Assembly: GCF_020509005.1 (NCBI RefSeq)
Contig: NC_063012.1
Span: forward strand, 7,688,001-7,752,000
DNA from: Fulvia fulva
Taxonomy: Eukaryota; Ascomycota; Dothideomycetes; Mycosphaerellales; Mycosphaerellaceae
DNA: 64,000 nt
Direction: 5' to 3'
The notes beneath the pieces are model-generated. The model did not search any database and was not told the origin of the DNA. It saw only the letters and a list, made by a program, of their open reading frames with translations. Below, in pieces: positions 20,714 to 31,605 of this stretch. Position numbers and translations under genes: made by a program. How positions within the stretch are numbered: the first letter of the stretch is position 1; every line of letters starts with the position of its first letter.

Positions 20714-23512
20714 CTAAGCCTGCTGCTCGACAGTGCTCGTCGCCGGCGCAGCAGAAGCACCGTTGACGGCCTTAGGGCTGCTCCTCTGACTTTCCTGCTT
20801 TGCCGAGCGCTTCTCCTCATCGCCACTGTCATCGTAGTTCTCGTCCATATCCATTTGCCGCGCTGCAGGCTCATATACGGGTGGAGGTGCTGGCGCTGAA
20901 GTGGACACTGGCGCCGGCGTTGAGGTCGGTGGTGGCTGCTGTTGGGGCGGCGGTGGTGGCCCTTGTGTTGGCACTTGTGACTGGGACACCGAAGAAGGAG
21001 GTAGCGGTGGGCGTTGCTGTTCTTCTTGTGGAGGCGCGGACAAGCGTGGGGACCGCTGCGTGATAGATTGCATCGATGGTAGCGATGAAGGGTGGTGCGC
21101 GGCTTCAGATGGATGATAAGCTGAGGTCGGTCGCGGCTCATCCATACGTCGCAGTTCAGATGGACTATGGTTTGGCGGAGTACCCATCTGTGCAGGCGGT
21201 GAAGGGCGATGCATCTTTATCTCGTCGAGCCTAGATTTTGTGTCCTCGGTGGTTGGCTTCTTGGATGCGCTCATGTTGGGATCATCTTCCCACTCGCGAT
21301 GTCGCTTGGGCACGGTGCTGGACGGTCGCTCTTCGCGCTCTCTTGCAGCTGCATCAGCGGCTGTCTGTGCGGATGTCGGCGGTGGAGCCCCACTCGCGAT
21401 GCTGGGAGCGGCTGAGTTGGGATGGTGCTCATATGGCGGTCGGGCATATTGGTGTCCCACACTTGGCGACGGGGCCGACTGTCCGACCAGTGGTCTGATC
21501 TCTGGCTGATTGTCTTGCGGGCGAACGTACGGCGGCAGCGTGTTTTGTGCCGACGGCGTTGACATACCATTCGCAGGCGGTGGTCCGTTCGACGGCTGCG
21601 ACGAGAACGGTGGTCGGGAAGGCTCTTGCGGATGTGCTGGGCCTGCCAAATGCGGTGGCAACTGCTGTTGAGCGGAACGTTGGGGTGTTGGCTGGTATGG
21701 AGCTGGTGTAGACTGCGGCCCTTTGGGCGAGGGAGACCCGAGACCTCGGTGAGCTGGCGGCGCTGGACGAGCAGAGTCTTGGTATTGGCGAGACGGCGGT
21801 GGACTCTGTGGTCTCGCATTCGCCGGAGGCTGCTGTTGCGGTGGTTGCTGAGCTTGCTGCGGCGCACGGTCTCGTTGGTCATATGGATTCATGGGCTGTG
21901 GGTGCATCTGAGGGTTTTGCAAGTCAGCCAGTCGGTTGCCGCCCCAATTGTTGCCAGCAGCGAGAGGCGGCGGCGCAGGGCCCGGTGGAGGTGGGTTCTG
22001 CGAGGGCGCACCCCATTGTGGACCAGGAGGACCGCCTCCAAGAGCACCAGGTTGGTAGGCTTGAGGATGCACATCCTGTGGCAGGGGAGCACCGCCCTGA
22101 TTGGGCAAACCATTCGTCGGCTGACCCTTGAGCAGCGCCAGACGTGCCTTGATGTGCACATTGGTTGGATCCAGGTCCGCAGCTCTGGTGTATGCGTCGA
22201 GTGCGTCGCTGGTCTGGTTGTTGCACGACTCGTAGAGGGTACCAAGGTCGTACCAGACTTCGGAGATGTTGGGATTCAACCGGATGGCACGAGAGTAAGC
22301 GTCGAGCGCATCTCTGTACTGATTGATCTGGTAGTAGAGCACGCCGATCGAGCACCAGAACGTCGGGTTCCGACCGTCACGATATACAGCCTGCTGGTAA
22401 GCTTCATACGCCTTTGGATACTTCTGCTGTGACATGTAGCACCTGCCTAGCAAGTACCAGCTCTGTGCATCCGTTTGGTCTGACGTTGTGTTAGACATGT
22501 GTCACACGTGGCAGCGTGCACATTTGACTTACCGGAATTGACAGACTTCTCCAGGTACTCGATCGCCTGCTCTTGGCTGCTGAAGCTTGTGCTCTGCTGA
22601 TGATGGAGCCAGCCGAGTTGCTGCAGTACTTTGGCATGAGTAGGGTCCCGTTCGAGGACGCGAGTGTATGCGGCTTTGGCGGAGTCGTACTAGTACAATG
22701 TCAGTAACAAAGCGTTGTACATGGTGGTGCAAGACTAACGTCTTTCTGTTGCTCGTGCACGTGGCCAATCTGGAACCAGATGTCTTCTTCGCTCAGTGGG
22801 CGCGGCGGATCGTTGACGATGTAACGGAAGCACTGTTTGTGAATTAGCAGACAGCTTGGACGCAAGGATGGACAGAGACACTAATTACCTCCAAGCTTTG
22901 GGCGAACTTCTGTTGCTGCTTGTATATGATACCAAGGCGGAAGTAGATCTCGTTGGCCTTCTCGAAGTTGGGTTCCATCCGCATGACCTGCGAGAATGCC
23001 TCTTCGGCATGCTCTAGAGAGCCATACCGATCGTAGAGAATTCCAATCCCATACCAGAGCTTCGGCTCCTTGGGATCTGGCAGATGGTACAGAGCTTGTT
23101 GGTAGGCTGAGTATGCCTGTTGTAGGTCGTCCATCATGAGGTAGCAGTGACCCAAGCTACTCCATACTTCGCCATTTGTAGGCTCAACCTTCAGTATCTG
23201 TCGAAGATACTCGACCGCACTCGTGAACTGATCTTTCGAGCGTAGGATGCACGAGATAGCGAGCATGGCGGGAACAGACCATTGGTTGAAATTCATGGCG
23301 CGTTCGTATGCTTGGGTCGCTCCGTCAAGCTCGCCCATGACCTCAGACAGTGTACCGAGCTGTAGCCACACTTGCTCGTTGGTTCCTGCGAGGTATTGAG
23401 CGGCAGTTTTACCACCTTGTGGTGTTTGCATAGCGTTGTTCGGCGGCATGGAAGGTCGCGCAGGACCGCCGTAATGCTGAGGCTGATGCGCCAACGGCGA
23501 TTGTTGAGACAT
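20714..23512 (-). CDS. CYC8: General transcriptional corepressor Cyc8/Ssn6 (SsnF)
   Basis: Four exons: 23512-22889, 22832-22740, 22689-22533, 22479-20714; introns of 56, 50 and 53 bp; 879 residues. The first half is a run of about ten tetratricopeptide repeats, e.g. VWSSLGHCYLMMDDLQQAYSA, EIYFRLGIIYKQQQKFAQSLE and SWYLLGRCYMSQQKYPKAYEA, followed by the last TPRs (VWYDLGTLYESC). The second half is Pro/Gln-rich and disordered, ending in an acidic MDMDENYDDSGDEE tail region. By family knowledge it is the adaptor of the Tup1-Cyc8 corepressor, recruited by DNA-binding repressors through its TPRs. The start at 23512 (MSQQSPLAHQPQHYGG) is preferred. The frame is open for 140 more codons upstream by chance, but that stretch is not TPR-like. 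All junctions restore the TPR consensus, including NSDQTDAQSW. Confidence 0.95.
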
Positions 23513-25705
23513 GATGCTGTTTGGGGAGTAGAAAAAGACTGCGCATGGAGGTTGTGTCAGTACAAAGAAGCTGTCAAAGGTTCGGTGCTGGAGGAAGTCA
23601 CGGGGAACGTACGCTTCGCGCCAATGAGGTTCGACCACAAGGCTGGGAAACAGCAGAAGACAGATAAACGATAGAGATGGAAGGTGCAACGCGTCTACCG
23701 GGGCAGGCAGTTGATGACGCGTGATGCCCTGACGCTCAAGTGCTGTCGTTGGCGAGGGAAGCTGAGAAGAGAGAGGAAGCAAAAGCACCGAGAGGTGGGA
23801 GCATTCGCTCTTTCCCAGACAACGCGCGGATCGAGGGTTAGTAGAGCTACAACCCACAACGGGTATAACCCCAGCACAAGGATCAACTGTGGATGTTCCA
23901 GTGACGCTGGTCGGCATGGGTCGTGGATCCATGCCGCTGCATGGGCAAATCTGCAGGAATGGTACCGTGCGGGCCGCGTTGTGATGACAAGCAAAAAAGC
24001 TTGGTCCATACGCTCAAGGTTCGCCGTTTTGCAACCGGCGTTGGCAAAATTGCGCACGAATTGTCAATTCGGACATTTGTCAGAAACTCGGTATCGAGAG
24101 CTCTTACCTCTGATATAACGACGAGGTACAAACGACATAGATCCATCTCCGAGCTGGCAGAGTGTTTGCCGGGTATCTGTCTTGACATGCGTTGTCGCAC
24201 AGCAGGCTGAAGCGGGACTCCACCACTTCATGCAGCCGAGGTCTCCGCATCCACTTTGTACTGAGGTAGTACGGACCGCATGGATCAGCAGCTGCGGGTG
24301 GTGTGTTGTTGAGTGGCTTAAAATGTCATGGTTGGTTGCATGAGATCTTGCCGTGTCTTGGTCTCGTACTACCGACAGATGTTGTGGGCAGCACAGTTGC
24401 AGGAACAGCCACAAGCTGCAGCATCACAGCTCACAGCAAGTAGCATTGTCTCAATAGGCACAAACGCTGCCACAACTCGGGACCAGGCTTACGCAGCTCA
24501 GTGTCCCTGTGTGCGAGCGGGAATGTGTTCTCATCGTGGAACAGACCTGCCTCTTCGCATCGAGCGTCGTGAGACGAGTGCGATCGAGGAGATCTCCATC
24601 GAAGTAGAAATCGCGTCCGGGGTTCTGCTACATTGTACGCAATCTCATCGACGACATCGTCGCGGTCCTCACCATCAGGAGGTATGTATGCTGTCTGCAA
24701 GTATTCGTGGCTCGTGGCGTTTGCGGCTGCATAGGCTGAAGCCGTCGCCGAGCAAAGTGCCCAGGTGGAGATCCAGACGGCCACGAGGGCGCCGGTTCCA
24801 GTGCCCGTGCGCCTCATCGCAGATCTGCGCTTAACGCAATTCTGCCAAGGAGCTCCACTAGCCGATTCCGGTACCACTGCCGGCAAGGTTGTGGAGATAC
24901 CCTTCAGCCGGTGATTCTCCTGAACACTGACGAAGAACAGTAGACCTTTCAGAATGGAAGGGAGCATGTAGTCCATCCACTGCACTGGTACCGAGCGATA
25001 AGTTTGTGACTCTTGAGAGAAGGCGGCAAGCGGACGAGGGTATTCGCAGGTCGTGTGTCATGAAGCTCCCTTGATCTCAAAGTCTGCCAATCGGCCCAAC
25101 CGTTCAACGTGTTCATGCTTGGCATCGAGAAACGAGTTGAGAAACACCCTTCTCGAAAGAACGCTCGAGCTGTAAATGGAGTCAGTGGTTCCGATCGCTA
25201 CAGCTTTGCATTGCTTGTGGTAGGGGGACACGAGGGGTTATACCGGGCGGCGCATTTGATGGTAATGAAGGAAGCAAGCCGTGGGCTCCAGTTATTATTC
25301 CGGATGGCACTTGCGTGAAACATCGCAAGGTTCCGCCGGAGGATTCGCAGCGAACGATTTGCTGGGGTCTCCTTCCATTCAGCCACGTTTTGTCGTAAGC
25401 CGTGGGGTCACGTGGCTCGCAAATACCCACGGGTTGGGAGGATTGCAGTCCATGCTTGGAGTGGAGGATTCTGATTAGAGCATCACGAGCGATGTCAACA
25501 AGAGGTGAGGTTGAACTTGAGTTCTAGGAAGTGCCCGTGCGTCTCGAAAAGGCGAGGAAGGTGCACAGGTTGCAGGTACCACCACTACACTACGTTGCCA
25601 GGGCTACATGGGTTGTCTTTGTCTAATACTATGCCTTCGCACTGCGCCTTTGCGCCAAGGCTGGTATGGCTCACACCGCCTGCTTGTAGTGCCCATGACC
25701 ATCAT
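23513..25705. other. 2.2-kb region between SEC31 and CYC8
   Basis: Mostly the CYC8 upstream region. The 420 bp directly above CYC8 lack stops in its frame but read as leader sequence. One weak small-secreted-protein candidate is listed separately at 24431-24817. Nothing else is supported. Confidence 0.4.
24431..24817 (-). CDS. Possible small secreted protein (weak)
   Basis: A 128-codon open frame starting MRRTGTGTGALVAVWISTW. The first 30 residues have a basic start, a hydrophobic core and an Ala-rich end (SATASAYAAANA) resembling a signal peptide. An acidic segment, IPPDGEDRDDVVDEIA, follows. The later part is Arg/Ser-rich and not convincing, and a GGTGAGG after IPPDG could be a splice donor. 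No family is recognised. It may be a chance frame. Confidence 0.2.
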   Translation of the reverse strand: MRRTGTGTGALVAVWISTWALCSATASAYAAANATSHEYLQTAYIPPDGEDRDDVVDEIAYNVAEPRTRFLLRWRSPRSHSSHDARCEEAGLFHDENTFPLAHRDTELRKPGPELWQRLCLLRQCYLL

Positions 25706-28700
25706 CTATGCTCGAGTCGCACGTCCGATGGCGATCAAACGCTTCACACCAACCTAAAGTATATTAGTTAACGAGCATGACGAGAGCACATATTATCATC
25801 AAACTTACCATCCAATGTGTACCCTCAGTCTCCAGCTTCGCCGACTGCATGTCCGCAAACAGCACCTGTGCTTGGTCCCATTCCTTGGCTTGAATGTGTT
25901 GTGAAATCTCGACCATCTGCTGGATAGTGTCGGGCTGGAGTAGCTCTTCGTTGTTCAAATGGTCGAACAGTATGTTGATCCGCTTGTCCATATCCTCGAC
26001 TTGTGGTTTGAATGTTTGTGGTGCGAGAGACTTGATGCGTGCGACTTCAGGTGTCAAGAGGTCATAGATTGGCTGCGCGGTGGAGGGCATGTGTGATCGA
26101 TCACCTCGTGGATGTCTCGCCTTGGCTGGAGGCGGCGGTGGTTGTGAATCGGCATCGTTGGACGGAGCTTGACCAATTGACTGTGGCAATTCCTGGGCGG
26201 GAGGAGCCGGACCACCTCGAGGAGGACCTTGTGGCGGCGGTGCGGAATTGTTCTGAGGGGGACCTCGAGGTGGACCACCAGGAGGGGGCCCAGCGCGTGG
26301 TGGTGGGCCTTGAGCTTGCGGTGTTTGACCATACGGTGACGATTGGGGCGGTTGTGGCGTAAACTGACCTGGCTGTTGCTGAGTCTGGTACGGATTTGGC
26401 GCAACGTTACGCTGTGGCGGCATAGCACCAGGTCCTGGAGTCGACTGTGCCCCAGGAGCTGGAGCATATCTACTTGATGGTGCCGCGCTGGAGGTCGATG
26501 GTGGAGGCTGATAAGGCGATGCACCACGAGACACAGGAGCTTGTGATGGTGGTGGAAGAGTGGAGCCCACTGGCTGCGACGTCTGAGGCGAAGGTGCGTA
26601 TGCGCTCGCTACAGAGGACGGTGGTCGCTGGACGCCTTGCGGTGGAGCTATCGATGGGGAGGCTACTCTGAACGGTGCTTCACCGGCTTTGGGTGGGGGT
26701 GGAAGAGGCGGCGTGGGCTTCTGGAATGCATACGCCGAGGGTGGTCCAGCTGGCGGGGGTGACATGGCGTTCGGCGCCGCATTGGGAAATGGCGAGTTGA
26801 CAGCTTGCGGCCCAGGCGTGCTACGTCTCGAGTTGGCTGGGCGTGTCTTTGCAAAATTCTCAGGCAGGTCGTTCCATTGATTCATTGTCTTTGCGGCGGA
26901 CGGCGGTGGTACCGAGGGCGAGGCTGTTCCTGCTCGTGGAGGCGCACCTAATGGAGCCTGCTGTGGTGGCTGGTAGCCGCCATAAGGTGTTGACTGCCCG
27001 TATGGACCAGGTTGAGGTGCCTGGTAGCCGCTCGGCGCGTATGCACTGTTTGGTGGCGCATAACTTCCAGGAGCATTTTGTGCTGGCGTGCTCATCCCCG
27101 TAGGAGCATATGGCGACGCGACAGGGTTCCGTGCCTGGTTGATCAGGGGCTGCGCGGCCGGAATCGATGCTGCAGGCGCCTGTGGCGTGAACGGCTGTAC
27201 CGTTACTGGTGCCACTCTAGCAGGAATGCGATTTGCGGCTGCCGATCGAGCTTGGGTGCTTGCTACTGCTTTCCTGGTGGCCTGTCGGATCCTTTGTTGA
27301 GCGTTCTCTGCTCCATTGAACTTGCCCGGCAGGAGTTCGAGGTAGCGCTCTGCACTCGTGAGCTGTCCGTGAGAGGCGAGGATGTCAGCATACTCGGAGT
27401 ACAGGCTGTAGAGTGGTGCAAGCTTCCAGTCTGCGGTTGCTTGCAGATCGGCATCGCGGAAGTTGGTGACCTTCCGGAATACAGAGACCTTTTCGATGAA
27501 CTCTTGCAAGCATTTGGCGTGAACGGAGAAGTTGTTGTCTGCGTCAGACTTCTCGAAGCTCGATTTCTCGTGCTCCTGCAGTTCTTCGACCCAGTTGTTG
27601 ACAACTTTCTCTAGCTTGGCACCCGCTAGATAGCAGAAAGAGGCATCTCGCCGCAACGTCTTTGGACTGTCACCGGTCTGGTATGCTTCCTCGAGGCGGT
27701 CACCAAGAGCCTCACACAGGTCCGGGAACTCTTTCTCGTCGGCGTACGTGCACAAGGTCGCCATAACCTCCTTCCAATTACTGAGGTCTGCATTGTACAC
27801 AAAGTCCCACAAGTTCTTGCCCACGATGCTCGCCAGAAGACGCAGATAATTCGGTCCCTTGGCCTTCTTCTTCAGGTATGCACTTTGAGCCTTGTCGATG
27901 CACTTTTGACCTCCACAGACAGCAATCATGAAAGCATCTGACATGCGGTCCTCCTTTAAGCAAGCATCTAGAGCAGCCTCAAAGTCGCCAAGCATCAATG
28001 CCTTGGTGATGTTCTTGTCTGCATCGGACTCTGACCCGGTGTAGATGTGGAATGGATTGTTCGTCTTTGCGCCTTTCGTGGCTGCCAAGTCGGCCAGGAA
28101 GTTGTCGCCATCCTCCCCTCCACCGAAGAAGTCATCGTCAGTGCCGTTAGCCTTGGTCTCCGGCGCAGAGTCGCCATTAATCTCGAGCTTCTCAGTCTGC
28201 TTTGCCAGCTCGTTGTCCGCATCGTCTTCGAAGCCCAGATACTGCCTCAGCTTCTTCCTTGACTTGCCGGCATTGAGGGTCTCAATAACCTGCCAATCTG
28301 CCTTTCCCTCTTCGGTCGTCGCCTTTTCGATCTTGCTTGCACAGATAGCTGCTAGATCTCCGCTGCCCAGTTTCTCTTCGAACTTTCCGACCGACTCGCC
28401 GATCGAGCTGTCCGCGGAGAATGTCTCAATGGCAACCTTGCTCTTCCGTGATGCGTCAGAGGTCACCTTGACCAACTTCCCACCGAAGCCAAATGCAACG
28501 CTTGCAGGCCGTGCTTGCCACTTCGGTGCCTTTGGAAGGCTGAAGGAGATGCCTTGTGGCTGAGTCTGAGCCTTGGCGAAGAAGTCCTCGCTGTCAAGCG
28601 CTTGATTGGCAGCGGTCTGCTCGTCCTTGTTGGCGTTCGTACTCTGTATGGACGTTATGAGGATCTTGCCATCGAAAGAGGCACTGGCGAGCAGATTTGG

Positions 28701-29645
28701 GTTGTGCGGATTCCACCTCGTCTGGAAAGCCCAATTTGAGCCTGCTTCGAAGTCGCTGTAGCGCTCGCCAGTCTTTGGATTCCAACAGATGGTGCGGTTA
28801 TCCTTGCCGCAAGACAACAGCAATTCTGGATCCTGCACACACCACGCCAGGCCAAGCACACCCAATTCGTGGCCCTTCAATGTCCTCTCTGGAGCGCTGC
28901 TGTTTCTCAGGCTCCACAGGAAGACCAGCGGATCTTGGTCGTTCGGTGTGGCAGTTGCAAGCTTCGTGCTTTCTTCTGGGTCCCAAGCGACGGCACTCAC
29001 CGCTTTCCGGCCTTGGTTGTTCAGTGTCAGAATGTCCTTCTTCTGCTTCACGTCCCATACTGTGACAAAGCCTCCGCTGCTGCCTGTAGCTAAGATGTGT
29101 GCTGTCTTTTCCTGCTTGTTCCAGTCCAAACACTCAATATCGTCTGCTCTTGCTGCTGAAGCCCCCAGTCGGAATGGGTTGGCCATGTTGTTTAGATCGT
29201 AGATGAAGATCTCGCCCTTTGCACCGGCTGATGCCAGCAGATTGTGTCTCCACGGGTTCCATTGCAATGCTTTGGCACTGCCACTGTGTTTTGTGGTTCG
29301 AGAGATGAAGGCATCTGAGGAACCATTGCGCAGCTTCTGCGCATCCCAAAGGTCTATAGAGCCATTCTCCAAAGCTCCTGCTATCACACCAAGTGGGTGA
29401 TCCTCGTCAGGCCGACTCCAGGCAATGTCGTTGAAGCCCGAGTCGGTGGTGATTGTGCCAGCTGGCGTCAGCTCAGAGGTGTGGTCGAGCTTGTCCAGGC
29501 CCAGATCCCACAGTTCGACCTTGACTTCGCTCGAGAAGTCCTCGTTGACGGCGCCAGCTCGTGTGCCTGTCACGACCAGTGGTGCGCCTGCTCCTGGCGA
29601 GAAGGCGAACACGGCAGTGCGCGGTATTTCTATGGGAAGCACCAT
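25706..29645 (-). CDS. SEC31: COPII outer-coat protein Sec31
   Basis: Two exons, 29645-25809 and 25753-25706, separated by a 55-bp intron (gtaagt...tttag); 1294 residues. The N-terminus (MVLPIEIPRTAVFAFSPG) begins a seven-bladed WD40 propeller to about residue 330 (blades such as HNLLASAGAKGEIFIYDL and ELLSCGKDNRTICWNPKTG). An alpha-helical ACE1 region with about 500-830 follows (MLGDFEAALDACLKEDRMSD, FCYLAGAKLEKVVNNWVEEL). Then comes a long Pro/Gly/Gln-rich segment that in the family binds Sec23, and a C-terminal helical domain (VEDMDKRINILFDHLNNEEL ... GTHWM). The tiny last exon adds VGVKRLIAIGRATRA, the conserved Sec31 C-terminus; without it the frame would read into a non-conserved tail. 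Sec31 forms the ER-exit-site cage with Sec13. It is divergent from the RRM gene. Confidence 0.96.
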
Positions 29646-30210
29646 TGTCGCGGTGGCCTACGGGGTGGTGTCGGGGAGGATGAGACAACGGATGTCTAGT
29701 GGGCACGCATCTAGACGAGGAGTGGGAGTGATGTGAGGAAAGGAGGAGATGTCGTCTAAATTAAGGGAGGCCGAGTGATGGGGAAATGTTTATGTGTCTC
29801 TTCGCGGAAGGCAACGTCAACGTCAACCAGCCCTCCACCTCAGGGTCCAACACAGGTGCAATGTGCAATGTGGCATGTCTGGGCGCAACGTTGACTGCAA
29901 CTCCATTCACCACACTTGACACCATTCCCCGGACGATCACATGCAAGCGATATGCTTGGGATCATCAGCATAGGACATTGTCACTGCCACCAGTCTGGGT
30001 ATCTCGTGCCTTTGAAGGTGACCGCAGAATAAGTTCAGTGCTGCCAAAGCACGCTCCCAGCTTGGAACCGCCAGCTCGTTCTCGCTTCTTTTCTTCTTCT
30101 TCGCAACATCAATCTGCACAACATCACAACTGGGACATCCCCGAGCGCACGAAACAAGCGGCTATCGCGAAGTTTATACCACGACTGCTCACAACAGGAC
30201 GATCAACAGC
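29646..30210. promoter_or_regulatory. Divergent promoter region SEC31 / RRM gene
   Basis: 565 bp between the SEC31 start (leftward) and the RRM gene start (rightward). Each gene must take its promoter from here. The right end has a C/T-rich run (ttctcgcttcttttcttctt, about 30079-30099) typical of fungal initiator regions. No specific factor site can be assigned. Confidence 0.6.
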
Positions 30211-30784
30211 ATGGCCGACCCCACGCGACAGAAATCGACCGTCTTCGTGGGCGGGCTCGACAACCAAGTCAACGAGAACACGCTATACGATGCTTTTGTA
30301 CCTTTCGGCGAGATCGTGGAAGTGTCATTGCCAAAGCCTGAATTGTACGCACATCATGGCCTCTCCGCTTCAAACCTATCGCCTCGCGTTACTGACACCA
30401 CGCACAGAAAGTCCAACCACGATCCACATCGAGGTTTCGGCTATGTCGAATTCTCGCTCGCTGAAGACGCGCGCGAAGCAATTGACAACATGGATCAGTC
30501 GGAGCTCTACGGGCGAGTGATCAAGGTCAACCAAGCGAAGCCGCAGAAGACCGAAAATGAAGGTCTTGGTAGCAGGACAGCTATCTGGGAGCAGGTGAGT
30601 TGATGAGCTACGAAGTGGGAAAGTTCCACGACCTCGATGCTAACGTCTAATGTAGGAGGGTTATGCTGCCAAGTATAACGTGGCGGACGGCGAGGAGATG
30701 AATGGCGAAGGAGACCACGACAAGCCTATGGATCCAATGCAAGGGCTTGAAGGCCTAGACGAAGCTGGGCCGCGCGCACAGTGA
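30211..30784 (+). CDS. Small RRM protein, Cyp33/PPIE RRM-like
   Basis: Three exons: 30211-30344, 30408-30594, 30656-30784; 149 residues. A single RNA-recognition motif fills residues 8-90: RNP2 is VFVGGLD, RNP1 is RGFGYVEF, and LAEDAREAIDNMDQSELYGR is characteristic of the RRM of the cyclophilin PPIE/Cyp33. No PPIase domain follows; the C-terminal tail is acidic with EGYAAKYNVADGEEMNGEG. By family it is probably a nuclear RNA-binding protein, possibly spliceosome-associated; this is inference. Intron 1 is 63 bp, a multiple of three without stops, so the unspliced frame stays open. Removal is required to join PKPEL to KSNHDPHRGFGY as in the RRM fold. Confidence 0.88.
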
Positions 30785-31605
30785 GGATCGTGAAATGAGA
30801 CTCGTCATGAAGTGATTGCGGTCCATTGAGCTATATTTGAGGCAAGTCTGACCACAAGTCACCAATACCGCGGACCAAGATGATCAAGCAGCGGGATTCA
30901 TGTATTCCTCGGACCCAGTTGAACGGTATTCAAAGACAGGTCAGAGACGACGGTCTCAGCCAACGCTGCAGCATACACATGCGCGGACATCACACTATGG
31001 ATACTGCTGAGGGACGACAGGGTAGCTGAATACAGCTCGCGGAAAGGAGACCGACTGACAGCATAGCCGCGCTACTCCATGAAATAAGCACCTCCAGCCT
31101 AGTGCGTTCGGGGCAAGGCCCGACGATGACTATGAGATAGCGCCGGCGACACGCGCGGCGCTGAGAAGTCTAGAGGCAGTCCAAACACGGGATAACAAGG
31201 GGATGCAGATGCTGTGTGACAATGGACACACTTAGCTGACGTTCACACACGCGGACTGTGCCTGTATAGTCGAGTAGGGGGTCTTCTCGATATCATCCAC
31301 GAATGCCTGATAATGGAGGCCTTGAAGCAAAGCTGTCGTTGGGCTGATCCTTTCACAACACGCAGACAGACAGTTAGACATCATAGACTTGCACTATACA
31401 GTTGAGTCGAGTTCCTGGTATTCGACGTCTTCCCTTCCCTCCCTTATCGGGCTAACGCCTTTTATGCCTTGCCCATCGTAAGCCAGCGCTCAAAAGCAGG
31501 CGCAACGCATCGCTCCACGCATGTGGCAATCCATCCCGCAGTCATAAAGTCGTGTCTCCATTACATTCCTTCCTCAGTCCTTGTCTAAGTTTCCCCACGC
31601 GACCG
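30785..31605. other. Convergent 3' intergenic region
   Basis: About 820 bp between two convergent genes, with no supported gene. It contains presumed 3' untranslated sequence of both neighbours. Confidence 0.4.

Noticed and set aside
23513..23932. In-frame upstream extension of CYC8 by 140 codons
   Set aside because: The extension has no TPR or family resemblance. The downstream ATG gives the expected MSQQ... start; the open frame is chance in a leader.
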